From Mumia sp050632745 (GTDB taxonomy: Bacteria > Actinomycetota > Actinomycetes > Propionibacteriales > Nocardioidaceae), in contig NZ_JBODSD010000002.1 of assembly GCF_050632745.1 (NCBI RefSeq), positions 310,001-374,000 on the forward strand: a stretch of 64,000 bases of DNA, written 5' to 3'. Shown one piece after another: positions 42,190 to 51,086 of the stretch. A program made the position numbers and the translations under genes. Each line of letters starts with the position of its first letter. Position 1 is the first letter of the stretch. The notes beneath the pieces were generated by a model. It did no database searches. It had not been told where the DNA came from and worked only from the letters and a program-made list of their open reading frames with translations.

Positions 42190-43250
42190 GGACGGTCCTC
42201 CTGGGCGGTGGTCGGGGTGGGAGCGGTCGCGGCGGGCGTCGGCAGGTCGAGGTGGTAGCCGACGGGGAAGACCCGGAAGCCCGTCCGGTCGATGACCTGA
42301 CCCCACAGGCCCCGGGGCATCCAGATCGCCGAGGCGGCAGCGAGCACGCCGAGCACGATCAGGTACCAGCTGCCGGAGTCGGCGAGGAGCTGCTGCAGGG
42401 CGAAGAACACGATCGCGCCGACGATCGGGCCCTCGAGGTAGCCGATGCCGCCGATCACGACGATGAAGATCATGTACGCCGACCACTGCACGCTGAAGAT
42501 GGCATCGGGCTGCACGCTCAACGCGTTGATCGCGAGCAAGCCGCCGGCGGCGCCGCAGCCTGCGGCGGAGGCGAGGTAGACGATGTGCTTCGCCCGCGCC
42601 ACGTCGACCCCCGACGCACGGGCGGCGACGTCGTCGTCGCGCACCGCGGTCAGGGCGAGTCCGACGCGTCCCCGCAGCAGCCAGTAGCAGGCGCCGACGG
42701 TGAGGATCGCGACCCCGAGCGCCGACCAGTAGACCAGTGCGGACCGCAGCGTCTGGTCGATGCCGCTCATCCCGGTCAGGGAGCGCCCGCTGGGTCCGCC
42801 GAGCGCGTCGATCTTGATCACGACGAGGCGGTAGACCTCCGCGATCACCCACGTGCCGACGGCGAAGTAGTCACCGCGCAGCCGGAACGCGAGCCACGAG
42901 GTCGGGATCGCCAGGACCGCCGCCGTCAGCGCCGCGAAGACCAGCGCGAGGAACGGGGACAGCCCTTGGTCCGCAAGCCCGACCACCGTGTAGGCGCCGA
43001 CGCCGATGAAGGCCTGCTGGCCGACCGAGACCATGCCGCCGAACCCCGCGAGGAGGTTCCACATGCTGGCGATGATGATCAGCACGAACAGCGTGAACAG
43101 ACTGCTCGTCACGGACTCGAAGACGAGGAACGGCAGCGCCGCGAGGAGGACGAGGACCGCGCCGAGCGCGACCGTGCTCCAGCGCGAGCCGCGGGCGGAG
43201 CGGCGTACGACGGCCCCGCGCGCACCCGGGTGCGCCATCAGGGCGCTCAT
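42186..43250 (-). CDS. livM: Branched-chain-type ABC transporter permease LivM
   Basis: 354 residues, about 9-10 membrane helices. GFGGMVSVGQQAFIGVGAYTV and LRGDYFAVGTWVIAEVYRLVV match LivM. ALTAVRDDDVAARASGVDVARAKHIVYLASA is the conserved cytosolic coupling loop. Forms the inner-membrane channel with LivH. ATGA overlap with livH. A long Pro/Thr C-terminal tail is disordered. Confidence 0.93.
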   Translation of the reverse strand: MSALMAHPGARGAVVRRSARGSRWSTVALGAVLVLLAALPFLVFESVTSSLFTLFVLIIIASMWNLLAGFGGMVSVGQQAFIGVGAYTVVGLADQGLSPFLALVFAALTAAVLAIPTSWLAFRLRGDYFAVGTWVIAEVYRLVVIKIDALGGPSGRSLTGMSGIDQTLRSALVYWSALGVAILTVGACYWLLRGRVGLALTAVRDDDVAARASGVDVARAKHIVYLASAAGCGAAGGLLAINALSVQPDAIFSVQWSAYMIFIVVIGGIGYLEGPIVGAIVFFALQQLLADSGSWYLIVLGVLAAASAIWMPRGLWGQVIDRTGFRVFPVGYHLDLPTPAATAPTPTTAQEDRP

Positions 43251-44113
43251 GCGACCACCCGCTTCGGGATCATGCCCTGCGGACGGAACGCCAGCACGGC
43301 GAGGAACACCAGGTGGCCCGCGAGGACCGCGCTCGAGGGGTCGTACAGGGCGACGACGCTCTGCGTCAGCCCGAGCGCGAGCCCGCCGGCCAGCGTGCCC
43401 CACAGCGACCCGAGCCCGCCGATCACGACGGCCTCGAACGCGAAGATCAGCCGCGACGGGCCGAGCGCCGGGTCGAACGACGAGCGCATCGCGAAGATCA
43501 TCCCCGCGAGCGCCACCGTCCCGAACGCGATCGCGGTCGCGATCCCGTACACGTGCCGCGAGTTGGCGCCGACCAGCGCCGCGGTCTCGGGATCGTCGGA
43601 GGCGGCGCGCATGATGCGGCCGTTGCGGGTGCGCGACAGGAAGATCTGGATCGCCGCGATCGAGCCCAGCGCGGCGACGAGACCCAGGATGCCCAGGTAC
43701 GACAGCGAGATCTCGCCGACCTTCAGCGAGCTGGTCGCCAGCGCCCCGGCGTCGAGCGTGCGGGTGTCGGCGGAGAAGGTCTCGAGCAGCACGTTCTGGA
43801 GGACGATCGACAGACCGAACGTCACCAGCAGCGTCGCGAGCGGACCCGCGGTGAGGCTGCGCTGGAAGAGGAAGCGCTGCGTGGCGTAGCCGACGGCCGC
43901 GAACAGCGGGATCGACACCACGACCACTGCCCACAGTGGCAGGAACGTCGAGCTGACCAGCACGAACGCGAGGAACGAGGCGGCGATCGCGAGATCGCCG
44001 TGGGCGAGGTTCACGATCCTCATCACGCCGAACATCACGGACAGGCCGCAGGCGAACAGCGCGTAGAGACCGCCGAGCAGGAGGCCCTGCATCACGGCGT
44101 TGAGCAGATCCAT
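43247..44113 (-). CDS. livH: Branched-chain-type ABC transporter permease LivH
   Basis: 288 residues, 8 or so helices. MDLLNAVMQGLLLGGLYALFACGLSVMFGVMRIVNLAHGD is the LivH start signature. RIMRAASDDPETAALVGANSRHVYGIATA is the coupling loop, and VIGGLGSLWGTLAGGLALG the conserved end. Pairs with LivM. Four bases separate it from livF. Confidence 0.93.
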   Translation of the reverse strand: MDLLNAVMQGLLLGGLYALFACGLSVMFGVMRIVNLAHGDLAIAASFLAFVLVSSTFLPLWAVVVVSIPLFAAVGYATQRFLFQRSLTAGPLATLLVTFGLSIVLQNVLLETFSADTRTLDAGALATSSLKVGEISLSYLGILGLVAALGSIAAIQIFLSRTRNGRIMRAASDDPETAALVGANSRHVYGIATAIAFGTVALAGMIFAMRSSFDPALGPSRLIFAFEAVVIGGLGSLWGTLAGGLALGLTQSVVALYDPSSAVLAGHLVFLAVLAFRPQGMIPKRVVA

Positions 44114-44117
44114 CGGG

Positions 44118-44858
44118 TCAACCCGCCTTCGGAGTGGTGTCGATGCCGAAGTACGCCGCCTCGACGTCGGGCAGCGCGAGCTCGCTCGGCCGCCCGGAGA
44201 GGACGGTCCGTCCTTCGAGCAGACAGTGGACGTGGTCGGCGACGGCCATCGCCTGGCTGACGTCCTGCTCCACGAGCAGCACGGCGCAGCCGCTGCGGAC
44301 GATCTCGTCCAGCGCCTGGTAGATCCGCTGGACGACGACCGGGGCCAGACCGAGGGACAGCTCGTCGATCAGCAGCAGCCGCGGGTTCGCCATCAGGGCG
44401 CGCCCGATCGCGACCGCCTGCTGCTGGCCGCCGGAGAGCTGCGTCGACGCCTGGTCCCGCCGGTCGGGCATCCAGTCGAAGAGCTCGTAGACCGCGGCCA
44501 GGTCCCAGCGGCCCGGCCGGCGGCGGTACGCGCCGGAGAGGAGGTTCTCCTCGAGCGTGAGCGACGGGAAGAGGCGCCGACCCTCGGGGACCATCACCAT
44601 CCCCTGCTCGACCCGGCTGTGGGTCGGCGTGCCGGTCACGTCCGTGCCGGCCAGGGAGATCGTGCCCGCGACCGGCTTGAGGACGCCGGCGAGCGTCCGG
44701 AGCAGCGTGGACTTCCCCGCTCCGTTGGCCCCGATCACGGCGACCTTCTCGCCCTCGCGGACGTCGAGGTCGAAGTCGTGCAGGGCCTGGAGCTGGCCGT
44801 GACGGACGGCCAGGCCCCGGACGCTCAGCAGGGCGTCCTGGGTGGGTTCGGCACTCAT
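44118..44858 (-). CDS. livF: Branched-chain-type ABC transporter ATPase LivF
   Basis: 246 residues. Walker A GANGAGKSTLLRTLAG, signature LSGGQQQAVAIGRALM, Walker B LLLIDELSLGLAPVVV and the switch-His equivalent VLLVEQD. GRRLFPSLTLEENL is LivF-like. ATGA overlap with livG. Confidence 0.94.
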   Translation of the reverse strand: MSAEPTQDALLSVRGLAVRHGQLQALHDFDLDVREGEKVAVIGANGAGKSTLLRTLAGVLKPVAGTISLAGTDVTGTPTHSRVEQGMVMVPEGRRLFPSLTLEENLLSGAYRRRPGRWDLAAVYELFDWMPDRRDQASTQLSGGQQQAVAIGRALMANPRLLLIDELSLGLAPVVVQRIYQALDEIVRSGCAVLLVEQDVSQAMAVADHVHCLLEGRTVLSGRPSELALPDVEAAYFGIDTTPKAG

Positions 44859-45601
44859 GCCACGTCTCCTTCCACGGTGAGGGCGTGCCCGAGGTAGAGC
44901 TCGCGCACGGTCGGGTCGGCGAGCACGGCGGACGGCTCGCCGTCGGCGACGAGACGGCCGCCGGCGAGGCAGGCCAGGCGGTCGACCGTCGCGGTCAGCG
45001 CGTGGACGACGTGCTCGATCCAGACGATCGCGACGCCGGTCGCGTTGACCGCCCGGACGAGCTCCACGAGCTCGACCACCTCGGGGTCGGTGAGCCCGCC
45101 GGCGACCTCGTCGAGGAGCAGGACCTTGGGCGAGGCCGCCATCGCGCGCGCCACCTCGAGCCGCTTGCGCTGCAGCAGCGTGAGGGCGCCGCCGCGGGTG
45201 TTCGCGACTGCCAGCAGGCCGGCCCGCTCGAGGGTGTCGGCGGCGGCGTCGGCTGCTGCACGGCCCCGCAGCCCGGCCGCGCCCGTCGCCGAGACGAGCA
45301 CGTTCTCGAACACCGTCATCCCCTCGAACGGGCGAGGGATCTGGTAGGTCCGACCCATCCCGGCGCGCGCACGCTGGTGCGGCGGCACGCGGGTCACGTC
45401 CTCCCCGTCGAAGACGACGCGGCCGCTGTCGGGTGCCAGGTCGCCGGAGATCATCGCGAACAGCGAGCTCTTACCGGCGCCGTTGGGCCCGACGATCCCG
45501 AGGGTCTCGCCGGGCGCGAGGCGCAGGTCCAGCGCGTCGGCCACGACGACCTGTCCGAAGCTCTTGGACAGGCCGTCGAGGCGCAGCAGGTCGTCGGGCA
45601 T
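44855..45601 (-). CDS. livG: Branched-chain-type ABC transporter ATPase LivG
   Basis: 248 residues. Walker A GPNGAGKSSLFAMISG, GRTYQIPRPFEGMTVFENVL (LivG hallmark), a degenerate signature LTLLQRKRLEVARAMAASP and Walker B LLLDEVAGGL. The ABC signature reads LTLLQRKRLE, the usual variation for LivG. ATG shares one base with the binding-protein stop (TGATG). Confidence 0.93.
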   Translation of the reverse strand: MPDDLLRLDGLSKSFGQVVVADALDLRLAPGETLGIVGPNGAGKSSLFAMISGDLAPDSGRVVFDGEDVTRVPPHQRARAGMGRTYQIPRPFEGMTVFENVLVSATGAAGLRGRAAADAAADTLERAGLLAVANTRGGALTLLQRKRLEVARAMAASPKVLLLDEVAGGLTDPEVVELVELVRAVNATGVAIVWIEHVVHALTATVDRLACLAGGRLVADGEPSAVLADPTVRELYLGHALTVEGDVA

Positions 45602-46914
45602 CAGGCGTTCGTCGGCTCGAGGTCCGCACCCACGGGGACCTCCGTGTTCGCCGAGTTGTCGACGATCGAGATGTCCCACGCGAAGTCCGTGCCCGGACGC
45701 CACTGGCCGCCGACCGGGTGCTGGATCGCGATGCCCGGCTCCGGCCCCGCGGTGAAGTCGAGGGCGCCGCTCATGCCCACGTACGACATGGTCCGCAGCT
45801 TCTCGGCGACGTCGTCCTTGTCCTTCGGGTCGTCGGCCTTCTTGAAGGCCTCGATCGCGATCTCGAAGAGCGAGTACACCGAGCCGAGCGCCTGGGTCCA
45901 CTGGTTGCCCGTGTCCTTCGCGAAGGCGTCGGCGAGCTCCTTGCTCGTGGTGCCGTCGAGGCTCGAGGTGTAAGGGTGCGACGGGCTCCACCAGATGTCG
46001 GTGGCGATGTTGTTCGACAGCTCGCCGAGCGCCTCGGCCTCGGCCGGGAAGAGCATGACCTTCGCGACCGTCGCGAGCTTGGGCCGGAAGTCCTGCTGCT
46101 GCGCCTGCTTCCAGAAGGTCTGGAAGTCCGGAGGGATCGGCGTCGTCGTGAAGAGCTCGGCGCCGGACTTCTTGAACTTGGCGATCTGCGCACTGAAGTC
46201 CGCGGCCCCGTTCTGGTACTTGCCGCCGTCGACCGGGTTCCAGCCCTCGGCCTTCATCGCCGCGCCGAGGCCCTCGCGGAACGCGTTCGCGTCGGTGTCG
46301 TCGGGCCACAGCGCCGCGACGTCGCGCGACTGCACACCCATGCGGTCCCACATCGGGAAGAAGCACTCGGCGAACTGGTCCATGCCGAAGAAGAAGAGGG
46401 TCGTGTAGGTGAAGCCCTCGCCCGACTTGCCGCCGCGACCGTGGAACCACGCCTCCCAGGGAGCGATCGTGGTGACGTTCGGGACGCCCGACGCCTCGCA
46501 CTGGTCGGCGACCGGGTTGGTCGTGTCCGGGGTGCCCGAGCCGACGATGAGGTCGACCTTGTCGGCGCTGATGAGCTGCTGGGTGACCTCGGTGGCGCGC
46601 GTGGGGTTGGACTGCGTGTCCTTGACGACGATCTCGACCTTGCGCTTCTTGCCGCCCACGGTGAAGCCCTTGCGGACGGCCTCGTTGATCTGCTTCACCA
46701 CGAAGGAGTCGGAGGAGGCGAAGCTCGCCAGCGGCCCGGTCTGCGGCGACACGAAGCCGATCTTGAGGACGTCGCTCCCCGACGAGCCGGTCCCCTTGAG
46801 GCCGCCGCACGCGGAGAGCAGCGAGCCTCCGCCGAGGGCCACGGCCCCCATGCCGACGGTCTGGAGGAACGAGCGGCGCGAGTAGCCGGTCGAAGGGCTG
46901 GGATCCGTGTCCAT
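45601..46914 (-). CDS. Tat-exported lipoprotein substrate-binding protein (LivK-like)
   Basis: 437 residues, periplasmic-binding-protein type I fold (KIGFVSPQTGPLASFA). The N terminus has the twin-arginine motif YSRRSFLQTVG (Arg13-Arg14), a hydrophobic core and the lipobox LLSAC with Cys36, so it is likely folded before export and then anchored as a lipoprotein. It captures the substrate for LivFGHM. It resembles urea/amide and short-chain amide binding proteins as much as leucine-binding ones. First gene of the operon. Confidence 0.9.
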   Translation of the reverse strand: MDTDPSPSTGYSRRSFLQTVGMGAVALGGGSLLSACGGLKGTGSSGSDVLKIGFVSPQTGPLASFASSDSFVVKQINEAVRKGFTVGGKKRKVEIVVKDTQSNPTRATEVTQQLISADKVDLIVGSGTPDTTNPVADQCEASGVPNVTTIAPWEAWFHGRGGKSGEGFTYTTLFFFGMDQFAECFFPMWDRMGVQSRDVAALWPDDTDANAFREGLGAAMKAEGWNPVDGGKYQNGAADFSAQIAKFKKSGAELFTTTPIPPDFQTFWKQAQQQDFRPKLATVAKVMLFPAEAEALGELSNNIATDIWWSPSHPYTSSLDGTTSKELADAFAKDTGNQWTQALGSVYSLFEIAIEAFKKADDPKDKDDVAEKLRTMSYVGMSGALDFTAGPEPGIAIQHPVGGQWRPGTDFAWDISIVDNSANTEVPVGADLEPTNA

Positions 46915-47160
46915 GGTGAGTTCTCCTCGGTGCTCGGGGGGACGTCGAGCGTCACGACGACGCGACGATGTGCCACCCGGGAGCAGCGGGGCGGGTCTCG
47001 CCCTTGTTCGCTCAACGCACGAGTGTTGCGACAGCGAACCGGTGTGGCGAGTGCGAACCTATCTGTGAGCCAGATCTCGCCGGAAGCCCGTCACGCGTGG
47101 TTGCACGAAATGTCAAGTACTTCTGGCCGTGGTCGCGCCGGCCCGTCGCGCGAGGGACGG
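46915..47160 (-). promoter_or_regulatory. Regulatory region of the liv-adh-amidase-araC operon
   Basis: A 246-base gap upstream of the operon. It contains the dyad 47006-47039 (see separate entry). I could not fix a convincing -35/-10 pair. Confidence 0.5.
47006..47039. promoter_or_regulatory. Inverted repeat, candidate AraC-type operator
   Basis: GTTCGCT, a 20-base spacer, then AGCGAAC; the spacer itself has imperfect symmetry (CAAC...GTTG). It lies 92 bases before the first gene of the operon, the usual range for an activator site. Confidence 0.5.
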
Positions 47161-47871
47161 TCAGCCGCGCCCGAAGTAGCGCGTCAGCGCCGCGACCACG
47201 AGAAAGGCCCCGACCCCGATCAGCAGCACCCCGCCGAGCGTGCGCCAGCTCCGGGAGCGCACCCAGGCCGACATGCGGTCGACCTGCCGCGAGAGGCCAG
47301 GGAGCTTGTCGCTCCCCCACGCCATCAGCAGGTACGGAACTGCAGCGGCCGCGGCGAAACCGGCGTACACGACCCACTGCAGGGCACCGACCGAGCCGGC
47401 CTCGCGCGCGATCCGGACGACGAGGTACGCGCTGGCCGCGCCGCTCACGCTGATCACCGTGTTGGCGGCGGAGAAGCCGTACAGCCCACCGGGCCGGTCG
47501 AGCAGGCGCCCCGCCGTACGCGAGGCGGAGTGGTCCACGGTCTCGTGACGGTGCCGCAGGACCCATGCGCCGGCGACGACGAAGAGGACCCCGGCCACGA
47601 GGTCGAAGGCGCGCTGCACGAGCAGCGCCTTCACGCGACCGCTCAGCAGGTTCTCCCAGGCATCGGGATTCGTGACCTGCATCAGGACCGTGAGCACCAG
47701 GGCCCCGGTGGCGACGCCGGCCGTGACGACCAGCCCTCGGCGCGCCGACCCGCTGGTCCGGGCCAGGACCGCGACCTGCAGTGCGATCAAGGTCGGGCTG
47801 AACCCCGTCGCCAGTCCCAGCAGCACCAGGCTCACGAGGGTGCCGGCCAGGACCGCGGCGGCGTGCAGCAT
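47161..47871 (-). CDS. GAP/LysE-like six-helix membrane protein
   Basis: 236 residues with about six membrane helices (AAVLAGTLVSLVLLGLATGFSP, VVTAGVATGALVLTVLMQVT, AFDLVAGVLFVVAGAWVL, VYAGFAAAAAVPYLLMAW, TLGGVLLIGVGAFLVVAAL). The GFSPTLIALQVAVLARTSG start resembles the GAP family (Sap, sulfolipid-addressing protein) found in mycobacteria. Probably exports a lipid or small molecule; the substrate is unknown. The ATG at 47871 was preferred over an upstream in-frame ATG whose sequence is not membrane-like. Confidence 0.75.
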   Translation of the reverse strand: MLHAAAVLAGTLVSLVLLGLATGFSPTLIALQVAVLARTSGSARRGLVVTAGVATGALVLTVLMQVTNPDAWENLLSGRVKALLVQRAFDLVAGVLFVVAGAWVLRHRHETVDHSASRTAGRLLDRPGGLYGFSAANTVISVSGAASAYLVVRIAREAGSVGALQWVVYAGFAAAAAVPYLLMAWGSDKLPGLSRQVDRMSAWVRSRSWRTLGGVLLIGVGAFLVVAALTRYFGRG

Positions 47872-47962
47872 GGCGGCGAGTCTAGGGGGTGGGCCGCCGC
47901 TCCGTCGCCGGAACGACGGCCCACCCATGCGGCGTCACGACCGCCGCGTCACTGCACCGAGG

Positions 47963-50947
47963 TCAGCCGCGCGGACCCGCGGACACCCGCACGGCGACCG
48001 GCGCCGAGGTCGACGCGTCGAACCCCGCGCCCGCCGACGGCGCGTACGAGGCGGTGAGCACGTGCGTGCCCGGCCGCAGGCCCCGCAGCGTCAGCGCAGC
48101 GGTGCCGTCGCGACGGACCTGCGCCGTCCCGAGGAGCGAACCGCCCTCGCGGACCTCGACCGCTCCGGACGGCGTTCCCGCTGCCGGGTCGGCCGCGGTG
48201 ACCGCGACCTCGACCTCGACCGAGCCCGGGTGGGCGCGGCCGACCTCCAGCGTGGTCGTGGTGGCGACCGGCGCCGCGACGCCCTCGCCCTCCGGCGCCG
48301 CCCAGAACAGGCCGCGCGCGGCCTGGCTCTGGCCACCCTTCGGGTGGGTGCGGAAGAACACCGACGTGCCGAAGACGAACGCCTTCGCCCCCGAGGCCGC
48401 CGTCGCGGACACGACCGCAGGCTGCCCCGCGGCGTCCTGGGGCCCGTTCGGGGTCGTCCCGCCGGCGCCGCCACGGCGCCAGTGGCCGGCGACCAGCGGG
48501 TTGCCCGCCGCGTACGACTGCTCGACCGTCACCCCGCTGCCCAGCCCGGTGAACCAGGTCGCCGGATAGATGAAGGAGTGGTCCTGGGCGTACGGCGCGA
48601 GGACGCCGCCCTCAGCCGTGTCGACCGCGACGATCCCGTTGCCGGAGCCGTTCCCCGCGACCGCGGTCCCGCTCACGAGCCCGAAGGTCCGAGCGGTGTT
48701 GAACGCACCCGCACCGCGGCCGACGATGCTGCCGCCACCGTCGACGTACGCCTGCACAGCCGCGCTGCCGGCGGCCTGCGAGGCGTTGAAGGTCAGCGCG
48801 GAGCCCAGCCAGAGCACGTCCACGTCGTCGAGCACGGCAGGCGACGCGCTGATCGTCGCCGCGCTGAGCGCGACGAGGTCGTCGAAGCCGAGCTGCGTGA
48901 GCGACAGGAGGTCGTCCTGGTTGCCCGTGTAGCCGACCGTGAGGTCGTCCAGGCCCTTGGCGGTCCCCGCCCGCAGCTGGTCGACCTCCGACGCCGTCGC
49001 CTCGGAGAAGTCGACGCCGAGCTCGTCGGCGACCTCCTCGACCGCGGCGTACGACGCCTTGTCCGCACCGACGATCGCCGAGCCGTCGGCCAGCTGCGAG
49101 ACCGCGACGCCGTCCTCGAGGAGCGCGTTGAGGGCGCGGTAGTCGTGGACCCCGGCGAGCTCGAGGGTCAGGTACGCCCCGCGCTCGGGAACCTCGCCGT
49201 CGGCGGAGCCGCCCGCGGCGACCGTCCGGGGCAGGCGGCCGGAGCCGGTGGTGCCGACGGGGTCGACCGTCGCACCCCACAGGTAGCCCCAGCTCCACGC
49301 GGAGATGTCGTACATGCTCGGGAACTTCGCCGAGATGTCGGTGCCCGGCGCGAGCAGCGCGTGCACCAGGTTGCGGCGCGGCTGGTGCATGTCGAGGACG
49401 TACGACCCGGCGGGGTACGTGGTCCCGTCGAGCGTCGCCGACCGCGTGAGCCGGTCGACCTCGATGCCGTGCAGCTGCAGCGCCTTCACGAGCGACCGGG
49501 CGTCGGACAGCGAGCGCTGCCCGTCCCCGACGGGGATCACGAACGCGCGCGGGTACGTGACCGGGTTCTGGTCGTCCGCCGCGTCCCACTCCGCCTTCCA
49601 CTCCTGCGGGCCCGGGACGTCGGCGATGGTGGCCGAGGTGAGCGCTGTCCGCGGAGCACCGACGTCGGCGCGGCGGAAGAACTCGATCTGGTCGTCGAGC
49701 ATCGCCGCGTCGTTGGCTTCGACGTAGTCGACGAGGCTCTGCATGGTCTGCAGGGCGACCGCGGTGTTGACGACGGCGTTGGCGGGCGACTGCGTGCTGC
49801 CGCTCGGGCGCGACTTCGGCAGCTCGACCGTCGAGGTGACGGCACCGGCGAACGCGGCGTACTGCGCGGTGAAGACCGGCGGGAAGTCGTCCCAGCCCGA
49901 CGGGGTGTCGCGGTAGGGGATCTTGATGTGCGCGGTGTCCGGGCCGGTGACCTCGGGGACGACGCTTCCCGTGCTGACGTCGTAGTACGTGTTGCCCGGG
50001 ATCGCGGCGTCGACCACGTCCTTCTCGACCTGCAGCGAGAGCGCGTAGGCGTGCGGGATGAACAGGTCGTACTCGTAGTCGTCACCGTGCGGCGGCCCGC
50101 ACGGCTCGATCTGGAGCACGCCGGTGTAGCCGTGGAAGTCCGCGGCGTAGAGCGCCTGCACGGCCTGCGCGGTGCGGATGAACGAGATCGACTCCGGTGT
50201 GGTGTTGGTGATCATGTCGCGGTTCGCGTCGAGGTTCAGCGCCGTCGCCCGCTGGCCGATCGTGCGACCGTCCGGGTTGAGCGTCAGGCTGAAGTAGATC
50301 CGGTGCTCCGACAGCAGGGACTTCACGTCGTCCCAGGGCGCCGTCGCGAGCTGGTCGATGTACTGCAGCGCGGCGTCCGTCCCCTCCCACTCGTTGCCGT
50401 GGATGTTCGCGCTGATCCAGATGGGGGTCTTGTAGTCCTTCTCGAGCCGCCTGTCCTTCGCGGCCGCCGACGGGTCGTTCGCGATCTCCTCGCGCCAGGT
50501 GGTCTGCTGCGCGGTCTCGCGCCGGCTCTCCGGCGCGGTCACGGTGACGAGGTAGAGGTCGCGGCCCTGCGCCGACTGCCCGACGACCTGTGCCGAGACG
50601 CGGTCCGAGACGTCCATCAGCGCGTTCAGCGTCGGGGCGATGTCGTCGTAGCGCACCATGTCGCCGCTGTCCGCGGCGTCGTTCTCGGCCTCGGGGAAGA
50701 CCCGCAGGTCGGGCTGCGTCGGGTACGAGGTGGGCATCGGCAGCGGGTCGCCGACGGTCTCGCGGTGCGCCGCGGAGCGCGCGGCCTTCGCGGTCAGCGA
50801 CCCGGTCGCGGTCGGCTCCTTGGCCGAGCGCGTGGTGAGGGGCGACGGGACGGGAGGTTCTTCGGCGACGGCGGACGGTGCCGTCAGCAGGGTCGTTGAA
50901 GCGAGGGCGAGGCTCGCGACGGCGCCCACCAGACGTGGCGATCGCAC
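47963..50947 (-). CDS. Secreted M14-family zinc carboxypeptidase with C-terminal Ig-like domain (994 aa)
   Basis: GTG after GAGAGGA. A Sec signal peptide (VGAVASLALASTTLLTAPSAVA) leads to the peptidase M14 region (about 60-400). SANIHGNEWEG holds the HxxE zinc pair (near 181-184), ADFHGYTG near 269 the third zinc ligand and STVELPKS near 372 the catalytic Glu. The middle part (DVLWLGSALTF, YVDGGGSIVGRGAG) looks like a glutaminase/DUF4350-like fold. The C-terminal 90 residues (TTTTLEVGRAHPGSVEVEV... GTHVLTASY) form a bacterial Ig-like domain. Should trim C-terminal residues from peptides outside the cell. Stand-alone unit. Confidence 0.88.
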   Translation of the reverse strand: MRSPRLVGAVASLALASTTLLTAPSAVAEEPPVPSPLTTRSAKEPTATGSLTAKAARSAAHRETVGDPLPMPTSYPTQPDLRVFPEAENDAADSGDMVRYDDIAPTLNALMDVSDRVSAQVVGQSAQGRDLYLVTVTAPESRRETAQQTTWREEIANDPSAAAKDRRLEKDYKTPIWISANIHGNEWEGTDAALQYIDQLATAPWDDVKSLLSEHRIYFSLTLNPDGRTIGQRATALNLDANRDMITNTTPESISFIRTAQAVQALYAADFHGYTGVLQIEPCGPPHGDDYEYDLFIPHAYALSLQVEKDVVDAAIPGNTYYDVSTGSVVPEVTGPDTAHIKIPYRDTPSGWDDFPPVFTAQYAAFAGAVTSTVELPKSRPSGSTQSPANAVVNTAVALQTMQSLVDYVEANDAAMLDDQIEFFRRADVGAPRTALTSATIADVPGPQEWKAEWDAADDQNPVTYPRAFVIPVGDGQRSLSDARSLVKALQLHGIEVDRLTRSATLDGTTYPAGSYVLDMHQPRRNLVHALLAPGTDISAKFPSMYDISAWSWGYLWGATVDPVGTTGSGRLPRTVAAGGSADGEVPERGAYLTLELAGVHDYRALNALLEDGVAVSQLADGSAIVGADKASYAAVEEVADELGVDFSEATASEVDQLRAGTAKGLDDLTVGYTGNQDDLLSLTQLGFDDLVALSAATISASPAVLDDVDVLWLGSALTFNASQAAGSAAVQAYVDGGGSIVGRGAGAFNTARTFGLVSGTAVAGNGSGNGIVAVDTAEGGVLAPYAQDHSFIYPATWFTGLGSGVTVEQSYAAGNPLVAGHWRRGGAGGTTPNGPQDAAGQPAVVSATAASGAKAFVFGTSVFFRTHPKGGQSQAARGLFWAAPEGEGVAAPVATTTTLEVGRAHPGSVEVEVAVTAADPAAGTPSGAVEVREGGSLLGTAQVRRDGTAALTLRGLRPGTHVLTASYAPSAGAGFDASTSAPVAVRVSAGPRG

Positions 50948-51086
50948 AGGGATGTCCTCTCGGAGGGACGGAGCCGACGTGACGCAGGACGCCACGGCGG
51001 CACGGTTGGACCGAGTCTGGCCCGGATTCACCACGTTGGGAATCCCAGAGCACGGCGTGAAGCCAGGTCTTAACCCGCGGCGACCG

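Noticed and set aside
47672..50899. 1075-codon plus-strand ORF opposite the carboxypeptidase
   Set aside because: Antisense shadow of high-GC codons; no domains, and the reverse strand has a signal peptide and catalytic motifs.
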